DNA from: Salaquimonas sp.
Lineage (GTDB): Bacteria; Pseudomonadota; Alphaproteobacteria; Rhizobiales; Rhizobiaceae
Reading direction: 5' to 3'
NCBI GenBank assembly: GCA_024639745.1
Contig: JAHEHW010000172.1
Location: forward strand, 1 to 5,057
DNA: 5,057 nucleotides
A program made the position numbers and the translations under genes. This document shows positions 1-5,057 of this stretch, piece by piece; within the stretch, counting starts at the first letter, position 1, and every line of letters starts with the position of its first letter. The notes under the pieces are model-generated. The model ran no database searches. It saw nothing but the letters and a program-made list of their open reading frames with translations, and was not told where the DNA came from.

Positions 1-279
1 CGCGAAACCGAATGTCTCAAGAGTCGGCAGAGCTGCTCTTCGGACGCATAATAGCGACGGTCCGCTTCCCGCCCTTTCAAGACCTTCGATTAAGGTCGGC
101 TTTCGGCCCAAAGCTGTCGTTGGCGGGCGCCGTGGTAAGAGGCGAACTTGGGTCAAACCAAAACATTAACTTGATGCCGCAGCCGGGACATACCTATAAA
201 AATTGCATGTTCGCTTGTGGCTCGAAATGGATTCGGCTTGAAGGAGTCCAATCCGGAGTTAACTGGGATATAGATCGCT
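1..279. other. Downstream intergenic region, no gene supported
   Basis: This stretch follows the TAA stop of the HAD gene. I recognise no protein on either strand. A plus-strand open frame from 12 to 386 has no familiar motif and runs antisense into the HAD coding sequence, so I do not call it. The region holds small inverted repeats (AGAGC-T-GCTCT at 29-39; GACCTT and AAGGTC arms at 81-86 and 92-97) and one copy of a GGTCCGCTT-containing repeat at 54-72. No convincing rho-independent terminator follows the operon: the inverted repeats lack a T-run on the minus strand. Confidence 0.6.
54..72 (+). repeat. Flanking direct repeat, copy 1
   Basis: The 19 bases GCGACGGTCCGCTTCCCGC match 5028-5046 (GCGAAGGTCCGCTTTCCGC) at 17 of 19 positions in the same orientation. 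Both copies lie in the non-coding flanks of the operon. I recall similar GGTCCGCTTTCCGC-type motifs scattered through Rhodobacterales intergenic DNA, so a dispersed genomic repeat is the likeliest reading. The match is short and its role unknown. Confidence 0.45.
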
Positions 280-1191
280 TTATGGTGATGGTAGCAGGAA
301 ATCAGGAACCAGCGCAGTTCGCTCCATATCAGCTTTCACATCTCGTCCAGCAAGGAAACCATGATCGGTTACGAGCGCGGATCTAATTCCAGCGACCTGA
401 GCACCAAGGATATCGGTGTGCAGGCTGTCGCCAACCATAAGCACACGCTCCCGTGAAATCTCCGGATCCAAACGATTAAAGGCAAGTTCGTAAATGTTCC
501 GGAACGGCTTGCCGAAGAATTCCGGCACAATGCCTGTCCGATCGGCCAACCTATGAGCAAAATAACCTGGCTCGATCGAGAAACCTTGCTCTCGCGGGGC
601 AACGATATCAGGATTTCCGACATAGACCGGCCTTGGGAATTTCGAAATAGAAGCTTCAAGCATTTGCTGACGCGCTTCGGTCCATGTTGCACTTCCGATC
701 ATCAAAACCCTGTCGACGATGTCGTAATCGTATGGATCTTCACGGAGGCGTATATGGTCGAGTCTTTCGAATTCAGCTACTGGAATGCCATCGCTTACCA
801 TCAGTCCCCATTTCAAACCGCTACCATCATTAACAGCTTTCACCAATGCTCGACGGCTTGTCACGACATCTTCTGGTTGGAAACTATATCCGAGGCTCTT
901 GTATTTCTGTATCAGGCGTTCATGTGGGAAGCCCGCCGCATTCGAAACGACGATCACCCGCTTGCCCGCAGATTGCAGCGCGGCTACGCGTTCAGGCACG
1001 CCCTCGATAGCTGCCTCACCGACATTCAGAACACCAAATGCGTCCAGAAAGAACGCGTCAAAATCATCAGCGATTTCACTGAGGTTCTTCGCAACCTTGG
1101 GGACACTGCCTCTTGTCGGCGGATCAGGCAAACGATGCCGCGCCATCTCATACGCATCCAACGCGTCGTCTGCCGATAACGAATTGCTCAA
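280..1191 (-). CDS. HAD-superfamily hydrolase, subfamily IIA-like (TIGR01459-type)
   Basis: This is a predicted cytoplasmic hydrolase, probably a phosphatase, of 303 residues (288 from the alternative start). The HAD motifs are visible: motif I DAFGVLN with nucleophile Asp50; motif II VIVVSNAAG with Ser83; the lysine motif EFFGKPF with Lys228; and motif IV MVGDSLHTD with Asp255 and Asp260. About 145 residues between motifs II and III would form the C2-type cap. Motif I has Phe52 where classical HAD phosphatases carry the acid/base Asp; this family often has an aromatic residue there. I chose the TTG at 1191 because it overlaps the phnE stop as TTGA, has AGGGG nine bases upstream, and keeps a YExxRxRLP segment that I recall from homologs. 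The first ATG, at 1146, has a weak ribosome site but cannot be excluded. As last gene of the operon it probably processes what the transporter imports. The family is confident; the substrate is unknown. Confidence 0.87.
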   Translation of the reverse strand: MSNSLSADDALDAYEMARHRLPDPPTRGSVPKVAKNLSEIADDFDAFFLDAFGVLNVGEAAIEGVPERVAALQSAGKRVIVVSNAAGFPHERLIQKYKSLGYSFQPEDVVTSRRALVKAVNDGSGLKWGLMVSDGIPVAEFERLDHIRLREDPYDYDIVDRVLMIGSATWTEARQQMLEASISKFPRPVYVGNPDIVAPREQGFSIEPGYFAHRLADRTGIVPEFFGKPFRNIYELAFNRLDPEISRERVLMVGDSLHTDILGAQVAGIRSALVTDHGFLAGRDVKADMERTALVPDFLLPSP

Positions 1192-2003
1192 ATAATTGCG
1201 CCCCTGATCTTGGCAGAAATCCATTCGCTGACAACAACCGCTACGAGGATTACCAGCAGAATGAGACTGACCTGCGGCCACGCCAGAACATTGAGAGAGG
1301 CCTGAAGCTGAAGCCCGATTCCGCCAGCGCCCACCAGGCCCAGAACGGTGGACTCGCGAATATTGATATCCCAGCGAAATACGGCGATTCCGGCAAAAGC
1401 TGGCATAATCTGGGGCGCAATCCCGTAAGCCATCACTTGCCAACGAGACGCGCCTGTACTTGCAATTGCTTCAACTTGACTGCGATCGATTTCCTCAATG
1501 GCCTCGTAAAGCAGCTTGGCACAGAATCCTATTGAACGGATTGCGATTGCAATAACGCCGGCAAAGACGCCGGGTCCGATTATGGCAATCAGCAGCAAGG
1601 CCCAGATCAGGGAATTGATCGAACGGGTGGAGACGATGATTAATAGCGCCAGCGGTCGAATGAAAAGCACTGACGGCGTTGTATTTCTTGCTGCAAGAAA
1701 GGCTGTGGGAACAGCAAGCACTAGTGCAATAAGCGTGCCGAACGTCGCGATATTGAGCGTATCCCATATCGGGCGCCCGAGCTGGGTCAGATATTCTAGC
1801 CGGGGCGGCGTCGCGCGGTCCCATATGTCCCCTGCAATTCTTGGTGCGTCCCAGACGAAGAACCAGGTCGTCGCTTCGGAGATTTGCTGCCAGCAGTACA
1901 AGAAAACGGCAACGCAAATTAGCCAGACGAACCATCTTGTCAGACTTTCACCGGTCGTTCGGCGCTGCCATGTTTTAGTCTGTCCGTTGTCGGAAATCGG
2001 CAT
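1188..2003 (-). CDS. phnE: Phosphonate-type ABC transporter permease, second PhnE
   Basis: This inner-membrane permease of 271 residues belongs to the PhnE family (MetI-like fold, binding-protein-dependent transport). Hydrophobic segments lie near residues 23-39, 82-104, 113-131, 133-156 and 243-262. The cytoplasmic EAA loop that contacts the ATPase is at about 178-200 (EAIASTGASRWQ through APQIMP). The family-typical [15 protein letters not shown] follows at 216-230. Its ATG overlaps the TAA stop of the preceding permease by one base (TAATG), and the ribosome site is weak, so translation is probably coupled to upstream reading. It shares the EAA loop and GLVGAGGIG block with its neighbour but differs elsewhere, which suggests an old duplication and a heterodimeric channel. 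The family assignment is firm; the exact substrate is not shown by the sequence. Confidence 0.94.
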   Translation of the reverse strand: MPISDNGQTKTWQRRTTGESLTRWFVWLICVAVFLYCWQQISEATTWFFVWDAPRIAGDIWDRATPPRLEYLTQLGRPIWDTLNIATFGTLIALVLAVPTAFLAARNTTPSVLFIRPLALLIIVSTRSINSLIWALLLIAIIGPGVFAGVIAIAIRSIGFCAKLLYEAIEEIDRSQVEAIASTGASRWQVMAYGIAPQIMPAFAGIAVFRWDINIRESTVLGLVGAGGIGLQLQASLNVLAWPQVSLILLVILVAVVVSEWISAKIRGAII

Positions 2004-2827
2004 TACTGAACTCGCGCTCTGATGACGCCCGACAGATACTCAAGTGCCATGACGATGCCGATGATCAGAAGGAGGATCGCAGCTGCTGTATCGTATTCAT
2101 AGCGATCAAATGCCGTATTCAGCGTCGCGCCGATTCCCCCTGCTCCGACCAGTCCGAGGATTGCGCTTTCGCGAAAGTTGATATCGATCCTATACATCGA
2201 CAGTCCAATAAGCCTCGGCATGACTTGTGGCTGAACACCATAGTTTATCCACTGCAACCAGCGGGCTCCCGAGGCGCGGATCGCTTCGGCCTGAGATCGG
2301 TCCATCGCCTCGATATCTTCAGCAAGGAGCTTTGAAAGGAAACCGATGGTCGCGAAAGCTAGCGTCAGAAAACCTGCCAGGGGTCCGAAACCAAATATGG
2401 CCACCAGCAGGATTGCTACGATGATCTCTTGCAGAGCACGGCTCAGAGCAACGATGCCGCGGCAAAGCAGGTAGATTGGAAGTGGCGCGATATTCCGGGC
2501 GGCGCCAAGGCCGATCGGAATCGAGATCAGGATGCCAACAACCGAGGCGGCAACCGTCATGACTAGGCTTTCGAGCAGGCCTCCCCAGATATCCTCCCAA
2601 CGTGAAATGAAGTCAGGTCGAGTGAATGAAATGATGAATTGCCATCCACGGTCGAGCCCTTCGTAAACTCTGGACCAATTGACTTCTATCGTAGAAAAGG
2701 CTGCTATCAGATAAGCAGCAAAACCTAGAATGATCGCCCATCTTAGAACTGGATTCGGCACAAATGGCGGCTTCTTCCACCTCTTGCCCAGCATATCATC
2801 CAGTTCTGCATACGCGGGAGTGGTCAC
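2003..2827 (-). CDS. phnE: Phosphonate-type ABC transporter permease, first PhnE
   Basis: This inner-membrane permease of 274 residues is the first of two PhnE paralogs. A basic N-terminal tail (GKRWKKP near residue 14) precedes the first membrane segment at about 29-48. Further hydrophobic segments lie near 84-109, 116-145, 147-166 and 247-266. The EAA loop is at about 181-204 ([12 protein letters not shown] through QPQVMP), and the PhnE block [15 protein letters not shown] is at 219-233. The start is GTG at 2827, overlapping the phnC stop as GTGA, with a GAGGGGG ribosome site four bases upstream. The next in-frame ATG, at residue 12, is a weaker choice. The tight overlaps on both sides point to stoichiometric co-translation with PhnC and the second permease. 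It probably pairs with that permease in a heterodimer, though homodimers cannot be ruled out. Confidence 0.94.
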   Translation of the reverse strand: MTTPAYAELDDMLGKRWKKPPFVPNPVLRWAIILGFAAYLIAAFSTIEVNWSRVYEGLDRGWQFIISFTRPDFISRWEDIWGGLLESLVMTVAASVVGILISIPIGLGAARNIAPLPIYLLCRGIVALSRALQEIIVAILLVAIFGFGPLAGFLTLAFATIGFLSKLLAEDIEAMDRSQAEAIRASGARWLQWINYGVQPQVMPRLIGLSMYRIDINFRESAILGLVGAGGIGATLNTAFDRYEYDTAAAILLLIIGIVMALEYLSGVIRARVQ

Positions 2828-3636
2828 AGGGCCCCCTCTATTTGTTCGGGCTCCTCCTCAGACTCCTGTTCGTTCACCTTCTGGATTGTCGCTTCCCAAT
2901 CCTCCTTGCCGTAAATCGTGGTCAGGACATCCGGTGTTAGACGATCTGGCGGCCCATCGAACTCTATCGAGCCGAGCCGAAGGCCAACAACTCTTTGGAC
3001 GAACATCTGAGCCAAGGCGACATCATGTATGTTGATGATTGCCGCGAGGCCGCGTTCTCGGCAGAGCTCTGTTATGAGCCGCATGATCTGTCGGCTGGTC
3101 TTTGGGTCGAGCGAAGCTGTTGGTTCATCAACCAGCAAGAGCTTCGGATTTTGGATGAGAGCGCGACAAATGCCGACCCGCTGCCGTTGGCCTCCGGACA
3201 ATTCATCCGCGCGCTTGTCAGCCATGTGCAGCAGCCCTACCCGGTCGAGAAGCCTAAAGGCCTCGTCGATATCCGATTGGGGATATTTGCGAAAAAAGCT
3301 CCGCCAGAAACCGACATAGCCGAGCCGACCTGACAGCACATTCTCCATCACCGTTAATCGCTCAACAAGGGCATATTCCTGAAAAATCATGCCCATTTCC
3401 CTGCGGGCACGACGAAGGCCGCCTGCGCCGAGGCGCGTCAATTCCGAGCCATCCAGCCAAACCTCGCCGCTCGACGGTTCCACCAGCCGGTTGATGCAAC
3501 GAATAAGCGTCGACTTGCCTGCTCCGGAAGGACCGATAAGCGCGAGAACCTGACCTGCTGGCACTTCGAGATCGACCGCTTTCAGCGCCTGATCGCCAGT
3601 CTTGTATGTTTTCGTCAGTTTCCTGATGCTTAGCAT
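2824..3636 (-). CDS. phnC: Phosphonate-type ABC transporter ATP-binding protein PhnC
   Basis: This is the cytoplasmic ATPase that drives import through the two PhnE permeases; 270 residues. All nucleotide-binding motifs are intact: Walker [10 protein letters not shown] at 35-43 (Lys41), Q-loop MIFQEYALV with Gln86, signature LSGGQRQRV from 146, Walker B LLLVDEP with Asp170 and Glu171, and the H-loop with His204. The [22 protein letters not shown] stretch after the Q-loop is typical of PhnC. The frame opens further upstream at a TTG (3648), but I prefer the ATG at 3636, since GGGA lies about seven bases before it and the TTG has no properly spaced ribosome site. The last 16 residues are strongly acidic (about seven Glu). 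It is separated from phnD by a stem-loop and overlaps phnE by 4 bp. Related phosphate-ester or phosphite ATPases look alike, so the substrate is not fixed by this protein. Confidence 0.95.
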   Translation of the reverse strand: MLSIRKLTKTYKTGDQALKAVDLEVPAGQVLALIGPSGAGKSTLIRCINRLVEPSSGEVWLDGSELTRLGAGGLRRARREMGMIFQEYALVERLTVMENVLSGRLGYVGFWRSFFRKYPQSDIDEAFRLLDRVGLLHMADKRADELSGGQRQRVGICRALIQNPKLLLVDEPTASLDPKTSRQIMRLITELCRERGLAAIINIHDVALAQMFVQRVVGLRLGSIEFDGPPDRLTPDVLTTIYGKEDWEATIQKVNEQESEEEPEQIEGAL

Positions 3637-3655
3637 GACTTGTCCCAACCTGACA

Positions 3656-3681
3656 GTTGGCGGGCTTCAAAGCCCGCCAAC
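3656..3681 (-). promoter_or_regulatory. Intercistronic stem-loop between phnD and phnC
   Basis: A perfect 11-bp inverted repeat (GTTGGCGGGCT and AGCCCGCCAAC) encloses a 4-base loop, eight bases after the phnD stop. On the transcribed strand no T-run follows; the next bases are CTGTCAGG, leading to the phnC ribosome site. It therefore looks less like a terminator than like the stabilising or partly attenuating hairpin found after binding-protein genes such as malE. It would leave more phnD than phnC-phnE message. The structure is directly visible; the function is inferred. Confidence 0.75.
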
Positions 3682-3688
3682 CCTCTTG

Positions 3689-4663
3689 TCACTCGCAGGC
3701 GTAGCTTACGTCGTTAGCTGCATCGATCTTGCGGATCACCTCCCACTCTTTCTGATAGGTGATCGGGATGAACTGTGCTTCACCGTTTTTGGAAAATTCT
3801 TCTTCGAGAGAAGTGCCACTCCATTCGAATTCGAAGAATGCGTCCTGTATGGCTTGCTGCAACTCCGGCTTCAGGTTGTAAACAACGCCGTATCCTGTCG
3901 TTGGGAAAGTCTGGGACTTGTAAATCGTAACAAGCTGATCTTCTGTTACGACTTCGCGGGCCAGCATCCGGGCCTTGACTGAGTTCGCGATCGATGCCGC
4001 CGGATAGTCCTTATTGGCAACACCAAGAATCGAGTTGTCGTGTTTGCCGGAAAATACTGGCTCGAAATCCTTTTCAGCTACCATCTCGAAATCGCCCTTG
4101 AGAATCGCTGAAGGCGCTTTGAAACCGGAATTCGATGTCGGAGAAGTGAAGGCCAGCTGCTTGCCTTTTATATCCTCGACCTTCTCTATTCCGCTTCCCG
4201 GATAGGTTATGATTTCCATCTCATATCCGTAGGAACCATCTGCGCCAGCCATGATGGTGAAAGGGCGAAACCCTGCGCAATTGACTGCCAAGGGATTCGA
4301 TCCAGTGTTGAAACCGGCGATATGCAACCGTCCGGAACGCATCGCCTCGATCTGGGCGGCATTCGATTGTACGGGAAAAAAAACGATATCCTTACCGGTC
4401 TTTTCGCTCAGGAAGTCCAGAAAGTCTGACCAGGCAGTTTTGTAAACGGCAGGGTCCTCAACCGGGGTATAGGCGAAAATCAAGGGATTTGGATCGATAA
4501 GCTGACTCTCATCAGTCGGTATATCCGCGATCAGATCCCCATCCGTGTCGCAGAAACGGTCGTTCAGCGCGCCGCGCTCGCAGTCCTGCGCCGAGGCCGG
4601 TGCAGCGAGCATCATGAGCGATGCAATCGAAGCCCCCAAGATCATCTTCCATTGAACTCTCAT
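3689..4663 (-). CDS. phnD: Phosphate/phosphite/phosphonate-type periplasmic binding protein (PhnD family)
   Basis: This 324-residue precursor is the periplasmic receptor of the transporter and belongs to the PhnD/PtxB family (TIGR01098-like, type-II binding fold). The signal peptide has basic residues at 2 and 6, a hydrophobic core at about 7-21, and a likely cleavage after ASA at residue 25. The mature N-terminus carries Cys28 and Cys38 around a short loop, followed by the acidic DTDGDLIAD (39-47), before the domain proper starts at LIFAYTPVEDP (61-71). Motifs expected to line the ligand cleft are PVQSNAAQ (97-104), AGFNTGSN (116-123), the Ser/Thr-rich TSPTSNSG (173-180) and SGKHDNS (205-211). 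Cys129 and Cys323 could form a second disulfide. The ATG at 4663 is chosen because GGGAGGAG lies five bases upstream and a signal peptide follows; the frame upstream does not look coding. An 8-T run encodes the Phe pair at 95-96. It is the first gene of the operon. The ligand (phosphonate, phosphite or a phosphate ester) is not settled. Confidence 0.93.
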   Translation of the reverse strand: MRVQWKMILGASIASLMMLAAPASAQDCERGALNDRFCDTDGDLIADIPTDESQLIDPNPLIFAYTPVEDPAVYKTAWSDFLDFLSEKTGKDIVFFPVQSNAAQIEAMRSGRLHIAGFNTGSNPLAVNCAGFRPFTIMAGADGSYGYEMEIITYPGSGIEKVEDIKGKQLAFTSPTSNSGFKAPSAILKGDFEMVAEKDFEPVFSGKHDNSILGVANKDYPAASIANSVKARMLAREVVTEDQLVTIYKSQTFPTTGYGVVYNLKPELQQAIQDAFFEFEWSGTSLEEEFSKNGEAQFIPITYQKEWEVIRKIDAANDVSYACE

Positions 4664-4668
4664 ATTAA

Positions 4669-4676
4669 CTCCTCCC
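4669..4676 (-). promoter_or_regulatory. Strong ribosome binding site of phnD
   Basis: GGGAGGAG on the minus strand, five bases before the ATG at 4663, is close to a perfect complement of the 16S rRNA 3' end. It fixes the phnD start and is much stronger than the sites of the permease and HAD genes, which fits high expression of the binding protein. Confidence 0.9.
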
Positions 4677-4713
4677 AATGATGACGGCAATTTTCCGAAT
4701 TTATTGATTGCTG

Positions 4714-4729
4714 TGGCAGGGTGCTGCCA
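4714..4729 (-). promoter_or_regulatory. Leader stem-loop or operator candidate
   Basis: Perfect 6-bp arms TGGCAG and CTGCCA enclose four bases, about 50 bases upstream of the phnD start. It could fold in the 5' leader or serve as a protein-binding site. Its GG and GC doublets are spaced one base too short for a sigma-54 promoter. The role is unknown. Confidence 0.4.
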
Positions 4730-4791
4730 AGAGGCCAAGTTTGTCTTCAATTTCGAGAGAAAGCAAGCTAGAGAGTTGATTTCTCTTTTAC

Positions 4792-4801
4792 TTGTTAACA
4801 A
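4792..4801. promoter_or_regulatory. Perfect palindrome TTGTTAACAA, possible operator
   Basis: This 10-bp perfect palindrome lies in the AT-rich leader about 130 bases upstream of phnD. Such symmetric sites often bind dimeric repressors, but in AT-rich DNA one can occur by chance. No second copy is seen in the window. Confidence 0.3.
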
Positions 4802-4825
4802 CGGCACTGGATAAGTTGTTTGAAG

Positions 4826-4837
4826 TAGCTATAGATA
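4826..4837. promoter_or_regulatory. Imperfect palindrome around CTATAG
   Basis: TAGCTATAGATA is symmetric except for one pair. It loosely resembles the TATAGAC-type sites of HutC-class GntR regulators such as PhnF, but lacks the flanking GT and AC. It coincides with the candidate -10 element. Confidence is low. Confidence 0.2.
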
Positions 4838-4857
4838 ACACAATCTAAGTTTGACCA
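4828..4857 (-). promoter_or_regulatory. Weak candidate promoter of the phn operon
   Basis: On the minus strand TGGTCA (4852-4857) could be a -35 element and TATAGC (4828-4833) a -10 element, with an 18-base spacer. Each matches the consensus at four of six positions. Transcription would start near 4820 and give a leader of about 155 bases. The -35 lies within the palindrome at 4852-4865. This is the best candidate I found, but it is weak. Confidence 0.25.
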
Positions 4858-4865
4858 TGTGGTCA
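4852..4865. promoter_or_regulatory. Palindrome TGACCA-TG-TGGTCA, candidate operator
   Basis: Perfect 6-bp arms flank a 2-base centre, about 190 bases upstream of phnD. The arms are GC-containing within AT-rich DNA, which makes this the most operator-like site in the upstream region. It overlaps the -35 of the weak promoter candidate, so a repressor bound here could block initiation. No regulator gene lies in the window, so the protein is unknown. Confidence 0.45.
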
Positions 4866-5027
4866 GAAATAATCCGTGATAACGTCAAAATTTGCTGCAC
4901 TGAAAAGATAGTAGAAATGTCGGCTTCTGGCACGAAACGGACTCCCAACCCCATATCGCAAGCCCAACATTATTTTTTGAAACAAGTTTCTCAAAAATCC
5001 GCATAGCTTATGTTCATGACAATTACT

Positions 5028-5046
5028 GCGAAGGTCCGCTTTCCGC
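5028..5046 (+). repeat. Flanking direct repeat, copy 2
   Basis: GCGAAGGTCCGCTTTCCGC matches 54-72 at 17 of 19 positions in the same orientation, on the other side of the operon. The following bases (GGCGGGTTCAA) continue in a style I recall from Rhodobacterales intergenic DNA. The function is unknown. Confidence 0.45.
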
Positions 5047-5057
5047 GGCGGGTTCAA

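Larger units (their letters stand above)
4664..5057. other. Upstream intergenic region, no gene supported
   Basis: This AT-richer stretch leads the operon. No coding frame is convincing: a minus-strand frame at 4863-5057 is short, has no recognisable domain, and its opening residues translate the flanking repeat. The region holds the phnD ribosome site, a stem-loop at 4714-4729, palindromes at 4792-4801, 4826-4837 and 4852-4865, and the second copy of the flanking repeat. I found no tandem PhoB box: CCGTCAT just upstream of the ribosome site is a lone half-site with no partner 11 bases away. Confidence 0.6.

Noticed and set aside
198..226. Rho-independent terminator after the HAD gene
   Set aside because: The inverted repeat (TTCG and CGAA) has only four pairs before the five-T run, too weak to support a call.
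12..386. Plus-strand open frame of 124 codons at the left edge
   Set aside because: No recognisable motif or ribosome site, and it runs antisense into the end of the HAD gene.
553..1179. Plus-strand open frame of 208 codons antisense to the HAD gene
   Set aside because: The minus strand carries intact HAD motifs over the same stretch; the plus-strand product resembles nothing I know.
1192..1443. N-terminal extension of the HAD frame into phnE
   Set aside because: It would overlap 84 codons of the permease, and the translated extension is low-quality sequence without conserved HAD features.
3648..3656. CTGTCAG half-site before phnC as a PhoB box
   Set aside because: A single copy inside an operon next to a ribosome site is not a Pho box.
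4376..4383. Eight-T run in phnD as a programmed slippage or phase-variation site
   Set aside because: The frame is intact and the run encodes a conserved-looking Phe pair in VFFPVQSN; nothing shows a second product.
4676..4692. PhoB box suggested by CCGTCAT upstream of phnD
   Set aside because: Only one half-site; no second CTGTCAT-like repeat at the required 11-base period.
4714..4729. Sigma-54 promoter (TGGCA and TGC elements)
   Set aside because: The GG and GC doublets are separated by nine bases instead of ten, on both strands.
4664..4807. Upstream extension of phnD
   Set aside because: The extension hides the signal peptide in the middle of the protein and ignores the strong ribosome site before the ATG at 4663.
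4863..5057. Minus-strand open frame of 64 codons at the right edge
   Set aside because: Short, without a recognisable domain, and its start translates the intergenic repeat.

Overview
The window holds one compact minus-strand operon of five genes for uptake of a phosphorus compound, flanked by intergenic DNA. In transcription order, from high to low coordinates, it encodes a periplasmic substrate-binding protein of the PhnD/PtxB type (3689-4663), the ATPase PhnC (2824-3636), two non-identical PhnE permeases (2003-2827 and 1188-2003) and a HAD-superfamily hydrolase of the IIA/NagD-like kind (280-1191). Every open frame on the plus strand is antisense to these genes and has no recognisable product.

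The organism is most likely an alphaproteobacterium, probably of the Rhodobacterales (Roseobacter group). This rests on the moderate GC content, on the style of the proteins (this subfamily of PhnD with its DTDGDLIAD insert, and this HAD subfamily), and on the flanking motif GGTCCGCTTTCCGC, which I recall from intergenic DNA of that order. It is an inference, because no rRNA or other marker gene is present.

Layout. Positions 1-279 are apparently non-coding sequence downstream of the operon. Positions 280-3636 are four tightly coupled genes whose junctions overlap by 4 bp (phnC/phnE, GTGA), 1 bp (phnE/phnE, TAATG) and probably 4 bp (phnE/HAD, TTGA). Between phnC and phnD lies a 52-bp gap filled mostly by a perfect 11-bp stem-loop without a T-tract, a likely mRNA-stabilising element that would allow excess binding protein. 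Positions 4664-5057 are an AT-richer upstream region with a very strong ribosome binding site, several palindromes and a weak promoter candidate. No gene is supported there.

Working model. The secreted binding protein captures a phosphonate, phosphite or related phosphorus compound. The two PhnE proteins form the membrane channel, PhnC powers it, and the HAD enzyme probably acts on the imported compound or a product of it. No C-P lyase, phosphonatase, phosphite dehydrogenase or transcription factor is in the window, so the substrate is open. The most interesting point is the HAD enzyme: its motif I is D-A-F-G-V, without the usual second aspartate, and it is translationally tied to a phosphonate-type transporter.
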